From contig JAPVLO010000972.1 in the NCBI GenBank assembly GCA_027257055.1, positions 1-64,000 on the forward strand: DNA of 64,000 bases, written 5' to 3'. The number at the start of each line of letters is the position of its first letter. Position 1 is the first letter of the stretch. Positions 33,771 to 46,055 of the stretch are shown one piece after another. This stretch comes from Cephalopachus bancanus (lineage: Eukaryota > Chordata > Mammalia > Primates > Tarsiidae). A program made the position numbers and the translations under genes. A model generated the notes under the pieces. The model was not told the DNA's origin and did not search any database. It was given only the letters and a program-made list of their open reading frames with translations.

Positions 33771-35970
33771 CAGCGACGGTGTCGCTTTGGGGCCGGCAAA
33801 ATTGTCTGCAATTTTACAGCTTTTTGAGAGTAGGCCGATGATCTACGATTTACGGTCGTAAATGTTTGCAGATTTTCCCCAAATTTCCGACTTACTTGCT
33901 TCCCACGGTTTTTTATTCTTTTCCTTCAGACGGGTTGGGCTGTTCATGATATCTACTGTTAACGTTTGGGGCTTGCTTATGTACCTGCTCCCAGAAGAGG
34001 GAAGTTGCACGTAGTTTAGGTCGGTGAAGAGTTTGCATTGGACTGTTGACATGGATCTTGATTGGTATGTGTTTTACCTGAACTTAGGTGACTTGTTTAC
34101 TTTTTGGGTCTTTCTGCCATAGAAACATTGCAGTTATTTGTGAGTGTGTTTTCTTCCTGGATCCTCGTTTCCTGTGTGTCTGACTGCGGAGGCCGGGGAG
34201 GATTGGGGTGTAGTCTCTGTTTATTTGTGTGGAAAGTTGTTGGCACTGTCATTTAGTTAAGTAATGGCTGCTCCTATCGGCCCAAGATGGCGGGACAGGG
34301 TGGGAGGAGAAAGTGAAGGGGGGGGTTGGGGGAGGGAGTAGAGGTAAACAGAAATAAATAGTAGCAATGAATAGGCCTTTCCTTCGGAGTGTGTAGCTCG
34401 GTGGTGTTTAATAAAAGATATCCAAGATTACTTGCATATAGAATTCTTGTACCCTCTCTAGCTTGGAAGCATATGTATAAGCCTGGTAAATGCTTATCAA
34501 CCTGTAGCACATTTAGTTACCCATCCGTAAGCTCTTGAACAAAGACTGGAGTCTCAATCTGTTTATATCTCCTGACCAAAATTTGGTTGCAGTGTTTGGA
34601 TGCTTCCTTAATTGGGACCGTGAAACTTGTAGTGTGTGCGATAGGTGTTGCATCCATTAGACATTTTCTTTTCTAGCTGAAATGAGTAGCTTTGCATCTG
34701 ACACCTAGCTTTATTGTTGGTTAAGAAGGAAGTTTGAAATGACTGAAGCCTAACATTTTATTCTTAAGTTGATTTTTTTCTTAATTGTCCTGAATTTCTG
34801 TCTGTAGTTTGGTTTACCTGTACTTACACTTCTATTTTTACTTAAAAGTAAATACATATAAGGAACTTTGATTACAAATAATGACTAGAGAGCTAAATGG
34901 AAATAATCCTTTTTGGTAAGCCCAGTCCCTTCCATTAATACAGAAAACTTGAATTAAACTGACTATGTAGGTATTAATTGAGTTCATTTAAATTGTCCCT
35001 GGGAAAGTGAACAGTGACTACCTCTGGAACGATTTAAGCATCACTGATTGTTGGTCTCCTGCTTCAAAGTGTATATATATTTTTCAGTCTATTTAAAATA
35101 TTTTACTTAAAAATGTTTGACTATTGTCAAAGTTGTCATTCCAAAAGATTTAAATTTACAGAGAATTATTTAGTTTGCCCGTCTAACATGGGTCGATATA
35201 AAAAATAATTTACTTGGAAAAGTTTGACCAAATCTCTTGCTTCTTTTTGGTTATGATGATAAATTAATGGAATCTGTTGTTTTATATGGAGAATGTGTAA
35301 AATTCGAGTTGATGTTTTCATGTCATGTAATGCTCATATCCAGATCGATTCACAGTGCTTAACAATGGATTTCAGATTGTAATATTGAACCCTGTAAATA
35401 TTATATATTAATGAATTTAAATTAAAAAAAGACCGAGTGTTTTAAAAATAGTTTTTGGGAAGTTGTGCATTATTTTCTTGACATTTGAATACAACGTCTT
35501 AAAACGAAACACTTTAAAAACTTCATTATGTTTTGGAGGAGATACAGCTTCATAAATTATGGGGTAATTTGATGAACTACTAAGTAGTTTGTTAAGCTAA
35601 GAGAAAAAAATCATTGCTTCAGACGCAGTGCTTGTGGCGTCCTATCTGTTTAGGTCAAGACATTAACCTTAACATTGAAATAAAACATGCTATAGTATGT
35701 CCTTGCAACCTCATGCATTTCTTGCTTGCATCCTCCTGAGCCTGAACATACCAGTGGAATGTGGAATGTAAAGCTTGACATTATGTAACTTTGCACTCTG
35801 TTTGAATTGAATTCTGAAAAGAATGAATGAGCTGGAGTCGCACTATAGGAAGTATTGAATTATTTAGTTTTATCCCTTTTTAAAAATAGTTCTGGGAAGC
35901 AGGTTTTGTGTGTGTGTGTGGACTGTTGAGCTGTGTTGGTTTCAGAATTTTTATTCGCTGGAAGTCTTTT
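33771..35970. other. Repeat-poor start of KDM6A intron 2
   Basis: No Alu or L1 is seen across some 2.2 kb just downstream of the island. This is the place to look for intronic enhancers; nothing specific can be read from sequence alone. Confidence 0.5.
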
Positions 35971-35974
35971 TATT

Positions 35975-36240
35975 TTAAAGATGTGAGTTACAATTCAAGA
36001 TTAAGTATACAAGTGGTCATCCCACAGGTAAATTTTGGTCTTCCCTTTGCCCCCCCCCCCCACTTCACCTGGTTTGAGATAGGTTACCCTTATTGATGAT
36101 GTGTGCCCCCAGCAGTTTCCGGCTACTGCCGATCTCCTTGTAGTAGTAATGGTAAATGTTCAGGGTCCACTTATGAGTGATTACATGTGGTACTCAGTCT
36201 GGAAGTCTTAAAAACAAGAGTTGGCTTTTTTTTTTTTTTT
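35975..36240 (-). mobile_element. L1 3' UTR fragment with poly-C and poly-T
   Basis: TTACAATTCAAGATTAAGTATACAAG, a run of 12 C at 36,050-36,061, GCAGTTTCCGGCTACTGCC, and CACTTATGAGTGATTACATGTGG are like an antisense L1 3' UTR. It ends near a 20-T run at 36,229. Confidence 0.55.
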
Positions 36241-37527
36241 TTTTTTTAACTGGGGTAGGTTCACGCTACTTACCTGAGATCAGACAATTGAATAACTCCC
36301 AAAATTCCCTTTTTTAGCTATGATTTTTGTCCACCACCCAGAATTTACTTTTCATTTTGTTTAACTTTTTTCCCTTTGTGACAGAAATTTAGCTGTTGCT
36401 ACTTGTTTTAGAAAAATTCTTATTTCTACAAGTATTATTGGATCTTCCTTCAAGTTTTTAAATTCACGTTTGCAGGTATAAAGACATATAACTCTTGGCC
36501 TGAAAGCTTTGGAAAGTTGTAAGCATTAAATAAGTGTCTCTAATAAACTTATGTATTCTTTTTTCAGGTGTGAGGATACTGTTTCCAAACCTCTGGTTTC
36601 CCTTGGTTTCTGAATGTTTTTGTGAGATTCAGTTACATTAGAGTCATTGAAAGAATTTTTGTTTGAAGGATGACCATTTGACATAGAATGCTTGTAGTTT
36701 TGGATTTAAAAAAAAAGTAGGATATATTTTTGTAGTAATGTCTTTAATATAAGGTTGTAAATACTAGAGCTTGCTTAATCAGAGTTCTTGTAATATAACA
36801 TGATCTTGAACAGGTTGTTCTTTAGTGCTGACCCTTAATCTTCTGGTAACAATAATTCAAGATTCTTATTTTTAAGATTTCAGTGGAGTTTTTGAAAAGC
36901 AATTAAGTGAAATATTTTAACAGAAAATAACTGTGGTGACTTTCAGTACATTTTTGAAAACCTTTTGGATTTTAAAAATTTTTTTAGTAAGCTAAGGACT
37001 TGAGCATAATATGTAGTAATATAGAGAATAAATGTAGTAGGAGTATAAATACAGTAATACAAAAAGTGTAACTGTAGTAATATAATGCTAGAGGGCTGGG
37101 GACTCTTATCTGCGTCAAGAAACTATTGCTAAAATACATAGTTTGTCTTGAAGTATTTTCTTACATTTGTCTTAAATACGTTATCTTATTGGAACCTTTT
37201 TTAGTAATTCTACTAGTAGAAAGATTACATAGAATATTTATAGGAAGCTATAGACTGTTTACCATTTTAAAATGTATGTTTTTGTTTCCTTAGGATTTCC
37301 TTAGTATTACATGGTTGACATTTTAAATTTTTTGGGTAATGAAAATAGTTTAAGATCCGTTGAAGCATATATTTTCTTAAATTTGGTTTGCTTGTATGTA
37401 GATGGTAGGGGAAATTATGAGGTCTGTTCTAGAGGTGTTTTTTTCATACTGTAATATTTGGATGTTGATGTTTAAAAACATTCTATGTTATGTGTGTGTT
37501 CTTTGTTTGCTGGCACCTGAAGGGGAA
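36241..37527. other. Intronic sequence, nothing recognised
   Basis: AT-rich. TGTAGTAAT-like words recur at about 37,010-37,085, but no tandem array is formed. Confidence 0.5.
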
Positions 37528-37738
37528 TACAGGTATCCTTTATTCAAAACACTTGGGACTAGAAGTATTTCGGATTTGGAATTTTAAAAAAATTTCAGAA
37601 TACAGACTGGTTGAGCATTTCTTATCCAAAAGTCTAAAATTCAAAATGCTTTAATGAGCATTTCCTTTGAGTGTCATGTGTGTACTCAAAAAGTTTTAGA
37701 TTTTGAGTTTTTGGGTTAGGGATGCTCAGCCTGTATAT
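37528..37738. mobile_element. Tigger-like MITE
   Basis: Inverted ends CAGGTATCCTTTATTC (left) and GGGATGCTCAGCCTG (right), with TA on both outer sides, as for mariner/Tigger insertions. The inside has CCAAAAGTCTAAAATTC. About 207 bases, no frame. Confidence 0.75.
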
Positions 37739-38053
37739 TCATGTCCAGTGCTTAAAGAAGGTTAGTGTTTTGGTTAAAAAGTAAGAACAAAAATAATGTC
37801 ATGCTTTGTGTTTGAAAATTAGGGTTTTAACTCTATGAGTTATAAAGAGTTTTCTAGTTCGGAAAGTTGTCTTCTAAACAATTATTATATATCTGGACAA
37901 AGTTTTATGCAGTTACTACATATTTCCTAAAATTTTGATACATCCCTGGTAATAAAAATATAGTGAGGCGTTATAGAACATGTTTGTACATTTGGGCACA
38001 AGTTAGAACTGCAGCAATATATAAACAGGCACTTTATTTTATTTATTTTTTAT

Positions 38054-38333
38054 TTTTTTTGAGTTGGAGTCTCACTCGGTCGCCCAAATTGGAGTGCAGT
38101 GGCCGCTTCCGGCCACCGCGCCTCGACCTGCTGGGCTCCAGCGATCCTTCCGCCTCAGCCTTCCAAGTAGCCGGAATTACAGGCATGCGCTACCATGCCC
38201 GGCTGATTTTTTGATTTATTGTAGAGATGAGGTCTCACTGCCCAGGCGGGTCTCGAACCCGCGGGCTCAGGCAGTCCACTCACCTCAGCCTCCCAAAGGC
38301 GCGGGATTACAGGCTGAGCCACCGAGCGCAGCT
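38054..38333 (-). mobile_element. Alu (young strepsirrhine type)
   Basis: Full dimer with the 5-base deletion, bracketed by TAAACAGGCACTTTA. Antisense within KDM6A. Confidence 0.95.
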
Positions 38334-39288
38334 TAAACAGGCACTTTAAGTTTTGGTTTTCTTTTCTAATGAATAGCTCTTGTAGAATCAATTATAAACT
38401 GAAATGACTAGGGAGCATTTGACTGCCACCTTTAGATATTTTAGGTTGTTAAGAAAAACTGCCTGAGAGGTGAATTTTTGTGACTTAGGTGACAGAGTAA
38501 TGGCTCACACACTTTAAAAACAAAGTAAAGGTTTAGTGCTTGACTAGCTGCAGAGTAAATCATTATCTGATTTAAATTATGTAACATTTAGTTTTGTTTA
38601 TGTAGTACCAATATTCTGCATATTTGAAAGGATTTTTAAGTTTATTTTTACTTTGAAACTCATTGTGATGCTTTGAACTCTTTGATATTGATGTTAATGA
38701 TAACACTGTGCATTATAAATAATACTTTTGAAATGTGATATCCAGAGAGCTAATTTATGTTAAGAAAACACCACTGGATTGTCTAAGAATTGAAATGGTG
38801 GTTAGGCTATTTAGGGCCCACATGTATTTATTTGCAGACTAGTTAATTAATGGGGTTTATTTAATGAATACATGATTGACAGTCTTAGAGATTTATACTG
38901 AAACTTCACATATAATTGTATCAGTTTTCCATATTGGTTTGTAAGTTATGGTGACAGTAAATTAAAACAACAAATATTTGAATGTACAGTAAGTATGAAC
39001 CTTCTATGCAGGAAGTATGAAGATAACAAATAGATATGTCTTGCCTGCATTAAAAGTCCTTAAGGAGGGTGAGATAAGTATAAGGGTGACTAGTACAGGA
39101 ACATCTGTGGCAGAAGGAAGGTGTGGAGTACTGTGAAAGTTTATGATAAAGGTCACTTTAACAAGTTACATGTTAGAATGGCTTTTATTAATAGGATGTG
39201 GATTGTTTCTTGATTGTGTTTCTTGGAGATAATGATTCTCGGTTTAGGAACCAGCAAGGCATCTTACAATTTTGTTTAAGAAAACATG
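38334..39288. other. Intronic sequence, nothing recognised
   Basis: AT-rich, no repeat family or exon seen. Confidence 0.5.
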
Positions 39289-39590
<302 letters not shown>

Positions 39591-40635
39591 AGATTTTAGC
39601 TTTTAGCAGATGTTTAAAGGATGATCTGTGTGTTCTGTATCTCCCTAATCTCATTTTGTAATATTTACCTTTGTTGTGGGTTCTTCAGATTTTTAAATGA
39701 ATGTTCATGGGTCATTTTAAATTCTCTGACAGAGTTGTGAAAGGATACTCAAGAAGTTAAGTAATGGTCATCTTGAAGTACAAAACACCTCTGGGGTGAA
39801 AAGGAGGGGAGATTTAAAACTTTCTACTTTATAGATTTTTATACTGCTTTTTAAAAAATGCCATAGATGTGTTACTTTAAAAATAATACAATAAGCACTC
39901 TGATAGTACCCCAGAATATTGTATTTTAGTTGACTAAAAGATGGTTTTAAACTACCACATCTGTAGTTAGAAGAGATACTTGTAAAGGGTTTATTGTATT
40001 TTATTATAGTCTCAAGTTGGGATACTTTTGAACTTGATGGTCCTTTAGTGGGGATAGGAATGAATGAAGTAGAGATGTACTCAATTAGATCCTATTTCTT
40101 TTTCTTTGTGTTTTAGGTTGCCTTGTGATAGTCATTGCACTCATTCTTCATTTTGATTTTTAGCATGTTTCATTGCTTGACTTTACTTTTGGGTTTTATT
40201 TGGCCCAAAATATTTGGTGATATTTCTGACCTAATTAAAAACTATAACCTGGAAGAGTGGGAATAATCACAATTTGTAGGCTGTTTGCCACTTTGTTCTA
40301 CAAGCTTACTGTTTTTTTTTCCCTCTTACCCCCCTTTTCCTCCCCTTAGTCTTTTGTTTACTTCTCTACATTAAAACTGTTTTTGTCATTCTGTTGTAGA
40401 GTGTATTCTTGTATTCTTTCTGAAGGTTTGTCTGTGGTAGTATTTTGTCTATGTTAGACTAAATAGAAGATACTTCTGCTGCTAAGTTTATTCTCAGGAA
40501 AAGGGTTGGGCTTCGTTATAGTTAAGGGTATTATATAAGGTTATTTAGTTCATTTTAATTTAGAATAGTGGAAGAGATTGTTTTAGACAAAGGGTTGTTT
40601 TCAGACTATAGATCTATTACATTATATTCATTAGA
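39591..40635. other. Intronic sequence, nothing recognised
   Basis: AT-rich; pyrimidine tracts near 40,310-40,350 (TTTTTTTTCCCTCTTACCCCCC) do not precede a credible exon. Confidence 0.45.
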
Positions 40636-40950
40636 TCTTTTAAAAAACAGTTTATTAGGAAAGATTTTCAGTATTTTCAAAAGTAGAGAAAAATCAACCA
40701 ACCAACCAACCATCACCCAGCTTCAACAGTTTTCAACTCATGGCCAATGCCAGTCTTGTTTTGTCTATATCTTACCCCTCACCCCCATTATTTTGAAGCA
40801 AATGTCACATTATCAATCACATCATGTAATCCCTCTCTGCAATGTACCATGCAGCCTATTATGTAGTTGATCTTCACTTATACCTCGCATCTCTATAATT
40901 TAAAAAAAATAACTACAAAGTCCTTACTATGTAAGGGAATGATTTACTAA
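40636..40950 (-). mobile_element. L1M 3' UTR fragment
   Basis: Antisense L1M: ATCACCCAGCTTCAACAG, TCAACTCATGGCCAATGCC, TTATTTTGAAGCAAATGTC. The 100-codon frame at 40,568 is a product of this repeat. Confidence 0.7.
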
Positions 40951-41631
40951 CATAAGATACCATGGATCTTGTTTTTTGCTGTATGGAAGTTAAGAAATAG
41001 TTGTCTTAGGAAATGAGCAGAAACAGATATTTAACTGAATATATGATGTGAGTTTATATCTTGATATTGCTGTAGGGTTCTATAATAGAATATTATGCAA
41101 TGTATGACAAAAGAGATACTTTTTCCTGAGAACTTTATGAATCTTAGTTGCTTGAATCTGTTAGGATAGTTTGTATATTTAGCGAAAATATGTTTTCAAG
41201 TTAAAGTGGTTAAATCTGTTAGGTTTTTGAATTTCAGATATCTGAATGAAGAACTAGAAAAGCTTTTGCTTTGCTTGATTGATTAATGAAACAATTGTTG
41301 GACTGCCGTGGATGAGGCACTGTGTCAGCTTCTGGGGCAACCAATAAGACCCAGCCTTTGCCCTGCAGTCTGTGGGAAGAGGTTGACAGACTGAGTGATC
41401 ATATGATGTAGTAAATACAATAATAAAGATATATAAAATGCTATGCGTTCTCAAATGATGCATCAGTTAAAACATTGAAAACTTTCTATTGTTGATGGTT
41501 TTACCTATGTACGGGTGTTGGAGATAGTTTAATGAACTCCTGTTTACAACAGTTCCCAACATTTTGGAGTAGTTAATTTTGACTGAAGTGACTGAGGAAA
41601 TCTGCACAAAGTATAACTCTTAATAACTCTT
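40951..41631. other. Intronic sequence, nothing recognised
   Basis: A MIR/L2-like trace (GGCACTGTGTCAGCTTCTG, ACCCAGCCTTTGCCCT) at about 41,310-41,400. No gene. Confidence 0.4.
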
Positions 41632-41785
41632 AACCGAGACCTTGTCTGTAAAAAAAGAAAACTAAAGACCTGAGTTTTAGGGTCTGCTGCCAATTTTAGT
41701 CAGTCACTTAGTTCTTAATTGTTCCCCAGTTTCACCATCTCTTAATATGAAGGGCTGGGAATTAGGAATTTCCAAAGTTATGGTT
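41632..41785 (+). repeat. Duplicated MIR-like segment, copy 1
   Basis: GAGACCTTGTCTGTAAAAAAAG followed by GAGTTTTAGGGTCTGCTGCC, AGTCAGTCACTTAGTTC and GAAGGGCTGGGAATTA. A second copy lies at 44,560-44,705. Confidence 0.8.
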
Positions 41786-42132
41786 ATAAAACAGGAGTCG
41801 AAGTTTACAAGACATAGATGTAGCAAGAGGAAAAAGAGGGAAGGGAGAAGTATAAAGTTAAATGGTGCTTGAGGAATTGTGAGTAGTCGAGTGTGGATAG
41901 AGGGTAGGGTGTTTCAGTGGGATTAGGAAAAGGTAACTGAATAAGTGGAGAGCCCCATCACAATAGGCCATAGGATGTTTTGGGGGCATTGTTGAACTCA
42001 ACTCTTTAGTCAGGTGAAGTGACATGACCACAATTAGTTTATTGGGAATATTACTGGCTACTGTGTGAGAGATAAGAGTGGAAGGGAAAGGAACTGCGGT
42101 ACAGGTGGGTAGATGCATAAAATTTAGGGTAC
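41786..42132. other. Intronic sequence, nothing recognised
   Basis: The 105-codon minus-strand frame at 41,858-42,175 shows no family. Confidence 0.45.
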
Positions 42133-42335
42133 AATTCTGTTCCTGACACTTACTAGATGTGTGATCCTTGGGCAAGCATCTTTCAGAGCCTCAGTTTTCT
42201 CATCTGTAATGTGGAAATAGTAATAGATTTTCTGAAGGCTGTTGCATTTTGTGTTAGGGAAAAAATAAAATAAATTTGAAGGGCTAGGTGCATGGTAAGT
42301 GCTCAGTACAAGATAATATCATGGATAATGATAAC
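42133..42335 (+). repeat. MIR SINE
   Basis: GACACTTACTAGATGTGTGA, GCCTCAGTTTTCTCATCTG, GCATGGTAAGTGCTCAGTAC in MIR order. Confidence 0.88.
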
Positions 42336-42724
42336 ATCTTAGAAAAGGCAATTAAGTTTTAACTAAGACTGTGATTTAGGAATAAGGGGGGAAATAGAGG
42401 CAGATTTGAGAGCTCTTGAAAAACTCTTTTCTTGGCTTTCATGACATTTTCAGTACTTTGACTTTCTGTGTCTCTGGCCACATCTCAGTCTCCTTTGGGC
42501 TCTGTTTTAAGTCTTCTTTACTCACCTTGCTCTCAACTTAGTGTAAACTTAACCGCCTACTTAGCGTCCTACTTGAGAATCTTGAAGGCAGCTCAAACTG
42601 AATGTTTGTCATTGTCTTTAGTGTTCCTTATCTTAGTAAATATGACTCACCATTACCCATGCCAGAAACCTTTTTCTTCTTAAGTCCTAATTGCCAGATC
42701 TTACCATTTTTAGTTTTTAATTTT
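42336..42724. other. Intronic sequence, nothing recognised
   Basis: About 390 bases of unassigned sequence between a MIR and an Alu. The 71-codon frame at 42,468-42,683 shows no family. Confidence 0.45.
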
Positions 42725-42985
42725 TATTATTTTTTTTGAGTCGGAGTCTCATTGTCGCTCAAGCTGGAGTGCAGTGGCACACTACAGCCACTGTAGTCTC
42801 TACCTACTGGGCTCAGGCAATCCTTCCGCTTTAGGCTTCCAAGTAGCTGGAACCACAGGCATGTGCCGCTACGCCTGGCTAATTTTTTAATTTATTGTAG
42901 AGACAAAGTCTCGCCATGTTGTTCAGGCTGGTCTCGAATTCCTGAGCTGAGGCAGTCCTCTAGCCTCTGCCTCCCAAAGAGATCT
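42725..42985 (-). mobile_element. Alu, intermediate, left end lost
   Basis: Antisense dimer stopping at CTGCCTCCCAAAGAG, so the 5' end of the element is missing. Confidence 0.88.
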
Positions 42986-43127
42986 CGTCATTTTAAATCT
43001 CAAATCTATTTCTCTCCTTCTCCATTGCCCCATCCTAATTGTAGCTATGTCTTTTGAAATACTTTAATGCAATTTTTTGAATATAGGTATACTTGCACAG
43101 ACTACAAAATTGAAAAGTTGAACCTCT

Positions 43128-43191
43128 GTGCTTGCTTCTGCAGAACATATACTAAAATTGGAGTGACACAGAGAAGATTAGCATAGCCAAA
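43128..43191 (+). pseudogene. Truncated U6 snRNA pseudogene
   Basis: GTGCTTGCTTCTGCAGAACA..ACTAAAATTGGAGTGACACAGAGAAGATTAGCATAGCC follows the first 60 or so bases of U6 snRNA closely, then departs from it. The 3' half, including the Sm-like/oligo-U end, is absent. No U6 promoter (PSE and TATA) is seen upstream. Confidence 0.85.
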
Positions 43192-43381
43192 AATGTTTAA
43201 AAAATTTTTCCTTCCTACATCATCTCCCACTTATTTAGTTCCTTTTCTCAGAAGCAGCTACTGATAAAAGGTTTATTGGGTAGCTTCATATTTCAACACA
43301 TACAAGCATGTTCTGTTGTGGTTTTTTTTTTCCCCACATAGATGAGATCATACTGTGTATAGATTGTTAAAATGCTTTGTT

Positions 43382-43670
43382 GGTTGGGCGCAGTGGCTCA
43401 CGCCTGTAATCCTGACACTTTGAGAGGCTGAAGTAGAAAGATTGCTTGAGGCTAGGAGTTCAAGACCACCCCAGGCAACATAGTGAGACCTCTACAAAAA
43501 ATTAGCTAGACATGGTGTCCTGTGTGTGTAGTCCCAGCTGCTCGGGAGACTGAGGCGAAAGGATGACCTCAGTCTAGAAGGTTGAGGCTGCAGTGAGCCG
43601 TCATGATGAGCCATGATTGTGCCACTGCATTCCAGTCTGGATGACAGTGAGACTCTGACTCAAAAAAATT
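43382..43670 (+). mobile_element. Alu, older
   Basis: Sense dimer with ancestral GGCTCACGCCTGTAATCC left arm, short A tail. A duplicated GTGAGCC..GATGAGCC bit lies near 43,600. Confidence 0.9.
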
Positions 43671-44447
43671 GTTTAATTGTAGGGCTTGCTATATGAAAAC
43701 ATTACTAGTTTTTATGTTGAATTGCTTTGGGTTTGAGAGTTCTGTCATTCAAGTAGTAAGATACTGGTGAGGGGATTGGTTTGGGTGATTTTTAAAGTTA
43801 TTTTGATTTTGAGATTCTATTCTTTTTATACGTGGTATTGAATGTGGAGATTCTTCATCATGCAAAGGCCTTAATTGAAAGTGTGTTTACATGTGTTTTT
43901 CTAAGATAGCAGTTACTTAATTTTATATACTTTGAAAACTCAATTGCAATAATTGGCAAAATTTGCTTTCATATTTTAGTTTTATTGGTGTGACTGATTA
44001 CCAGGCTCCATGAATACTAATTTAATTCATTCCCAGAATTTGTATAGAAGTAGCCAAAGTTTATACTGCTTAATATCTTAAATTAGCAGGAGTCATTCAT
44101 TTTCATGATTTGTTCTTGGTTTTTATTATAGAAAAGAGAAAATAGGTAAACTTGCGTTCTTGATTAGTTGAAAATGTTACAGCCTTTAGTGTGTTATTAT
44201 TTCATAGCAGTATATCTTAATTTTTGCTATGATTAAGATAGTGTGGATTTTACCACATGGTTTTGTAGTGTTCTATGACCACTGCACATGTTCTCTCAAA
44301 ATCTCAATAAGGCAGGCAAAGAGAAGGTAGACTCCTTAGAGAACCTGTTGCTTTAACTAGAAAAATACCTGTAAGCACATGCTCAGTTAACACAGTTAAT
44401 AGGCTTTGGTACTGGTTCCTCAACCTGCATGCTCAAAATGCTGATTT
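43671..44447. other. Intronic sequence, nothing recognised
   Basis: AT-rich and repeat-poor. No exon. Confidence 0.5.
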
Positions 44448-44578
44448 GGAGCCTGTAATCCCAGCTACTCAGGAGGCTGAGACAGGAGGATTGCTTGAGC
44501 CTAGGAGTGTGCAGTGAGCTGTGATTGTGCCACTGCATTCCATCCTGGGCAACAGAACAAGACCTTGTCTTTTAAAAA
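44448..44578 (+). mobile_element. Alu right arm (free monomer)
   Basis: GGAGCCTGTAATCCCAGCTA to GACCTTGTCTTTTAAAAAAA, one arm only. Confidence 0.85.
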
Positions 44579-44705
44579 AATAAAACTGAAGAACTGAGTT
44601 TTAGGGTCTGCTGCCTACTTTAGTCAGTCACTTAGTTCTTATGTTCCTCAATTTCATCATCTCTTAAAATGAAGGGCTGGGAATTAAGAATTTCCAAAGT
44701 GACTA
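44560..44705 (+). repeat. Duplicated MIR-like segment, copy 2
   Basis: GACCTTGTCTTTT..ACTGAGTTTTAGGGTCTGCTGCC..GAAGGGCTGGGAATTAAGAA, colinear with 41,632-41,785 and starting within the Alu tail. Confidence 0.8.
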
Positions 44706-45398
44706 TAGAGCACCAAAATTGCAGCTGCCTGTTCATTTGTATTTTTAGGGTTGACTAAATTTTGACCCAGAAGGAGGGCATAGTTAAACTTTGTTCTAGA
44801 TTGCCATTTTCTTTGATTTCAGCCTCAAGCCTGTGGGACCAGAAACTGAATGAATGTACATGATGGAATTGAGAGTTGTGTGTTATTGTTAATCTAGTAT
44901 GATTAACTGTTAAGTTAGTCTTGAACTGGTTTGAAAATTTATCCTATTTATTAATGTTCAGTGTTTTCACTTTCTCAAACCTCTTCTGTGTTGTAATTGG
45001 GATTGTTATTTCTTAGGTCAGATCTGATGTTCTAAATTCTGATCATAATCACTATCCCTGCTTGCTAGGAGCTCACGTGGTGACAGGGCTAAGTGAATTC
45101 TCAGGTGTGAATTGATAAGAAATGTCACATTGGATAAATGTATCTGTTAGGTACTAGGCATCTGGGTATTGCAAAGATGAGTATGACCCCTCAGTTTCCC
45201 TAACAGTAGCAGGAACCACTTGACATTAGTTGGGGCACTTCTGATCCATTGCAAGTAAGCTTTTATTGTAGATTTTGCTGTGTGAACATGATTATATGTT
45301 CATTATAAGTCTGTCGGTTAAAAAGTTAGATTTGGAGTTTGTAAGTTAGATTCAGAGTATAACTCTCAAGGGCAAAAAATTTGTTTTTAATTGCTTTT
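44706..45398. other. Intronic sequence, nothing recognised
   Basis: No named repeat or exon. Confidence 0.5.
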
Positions 45399-45399
45399 C

Positions 45400-45692
45400 T
45401 TTCTTTTTTGGAGTTGTAGTCTCACTCCGTCACACAGGCTGGAGTGCAGTAGCATGCTCATGGTCACCTCAGCATCGACTTTCTGGGCTTCCATGATCCT
45501 TCTGCCTCAGCCTTCCAAGTAGCTGGAACTACAGGCGCGTGCCACCATGCCCAACTAATTTTTTTATTTATTGTAGAGATGAGGTCTCACTATGTTGCCC
45601 GGGCTGGTCTTGAACTCGCAGTCTCAGGCAATCCTCTCTCCTTGGCCCCCCAAAGTGCTGGGATTACAGGCTTGAGCCACCACGCCCAGCTT
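45400..45692 (-). mobile_element. Alu, intermediate
   Basis: Antisense dimer ending ACAGGCTTGAGCCACCACG (CTCAAGCC type), bracketed by AATTGCTTTTC. Confidence 0.93.
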
Positions 45693-46055
45693 AAATTGCT
45701 TTTCAAGGGTGACAAATGGATAGATAGAATGAAGTGAGTCTTTTGTCATTAAGGTTACTCAGGTTTGTGCATTGGCACTACTTGGCCAGGATGTTGTAGA
45801 CAGCATTCAGATGTCCAAAGGGTAAGTTTTAATAGATTATCTGTAAAGATTATCCAACTCTTAAATAGTCATGATTCTAGGAAAAGAGGTAACTGGGTTC
45901 TGAATGTCTGAAGGAAAAGCTGAATCTTTATCAATCTGATGTATGTTTTTTTGGCGCTTGACTTTGTCTCGTTGGATTTGGTTAGCCTTACTTACAGAAG
46001 TGGACATCACGTGACTGAATATTATGAATACATTTCTGTAAATGCAAATATTTTT
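45693..46055. other. Intronic sequence, nothing recognised
   Basis: No named repeat or exon. Confidence 0.5.
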
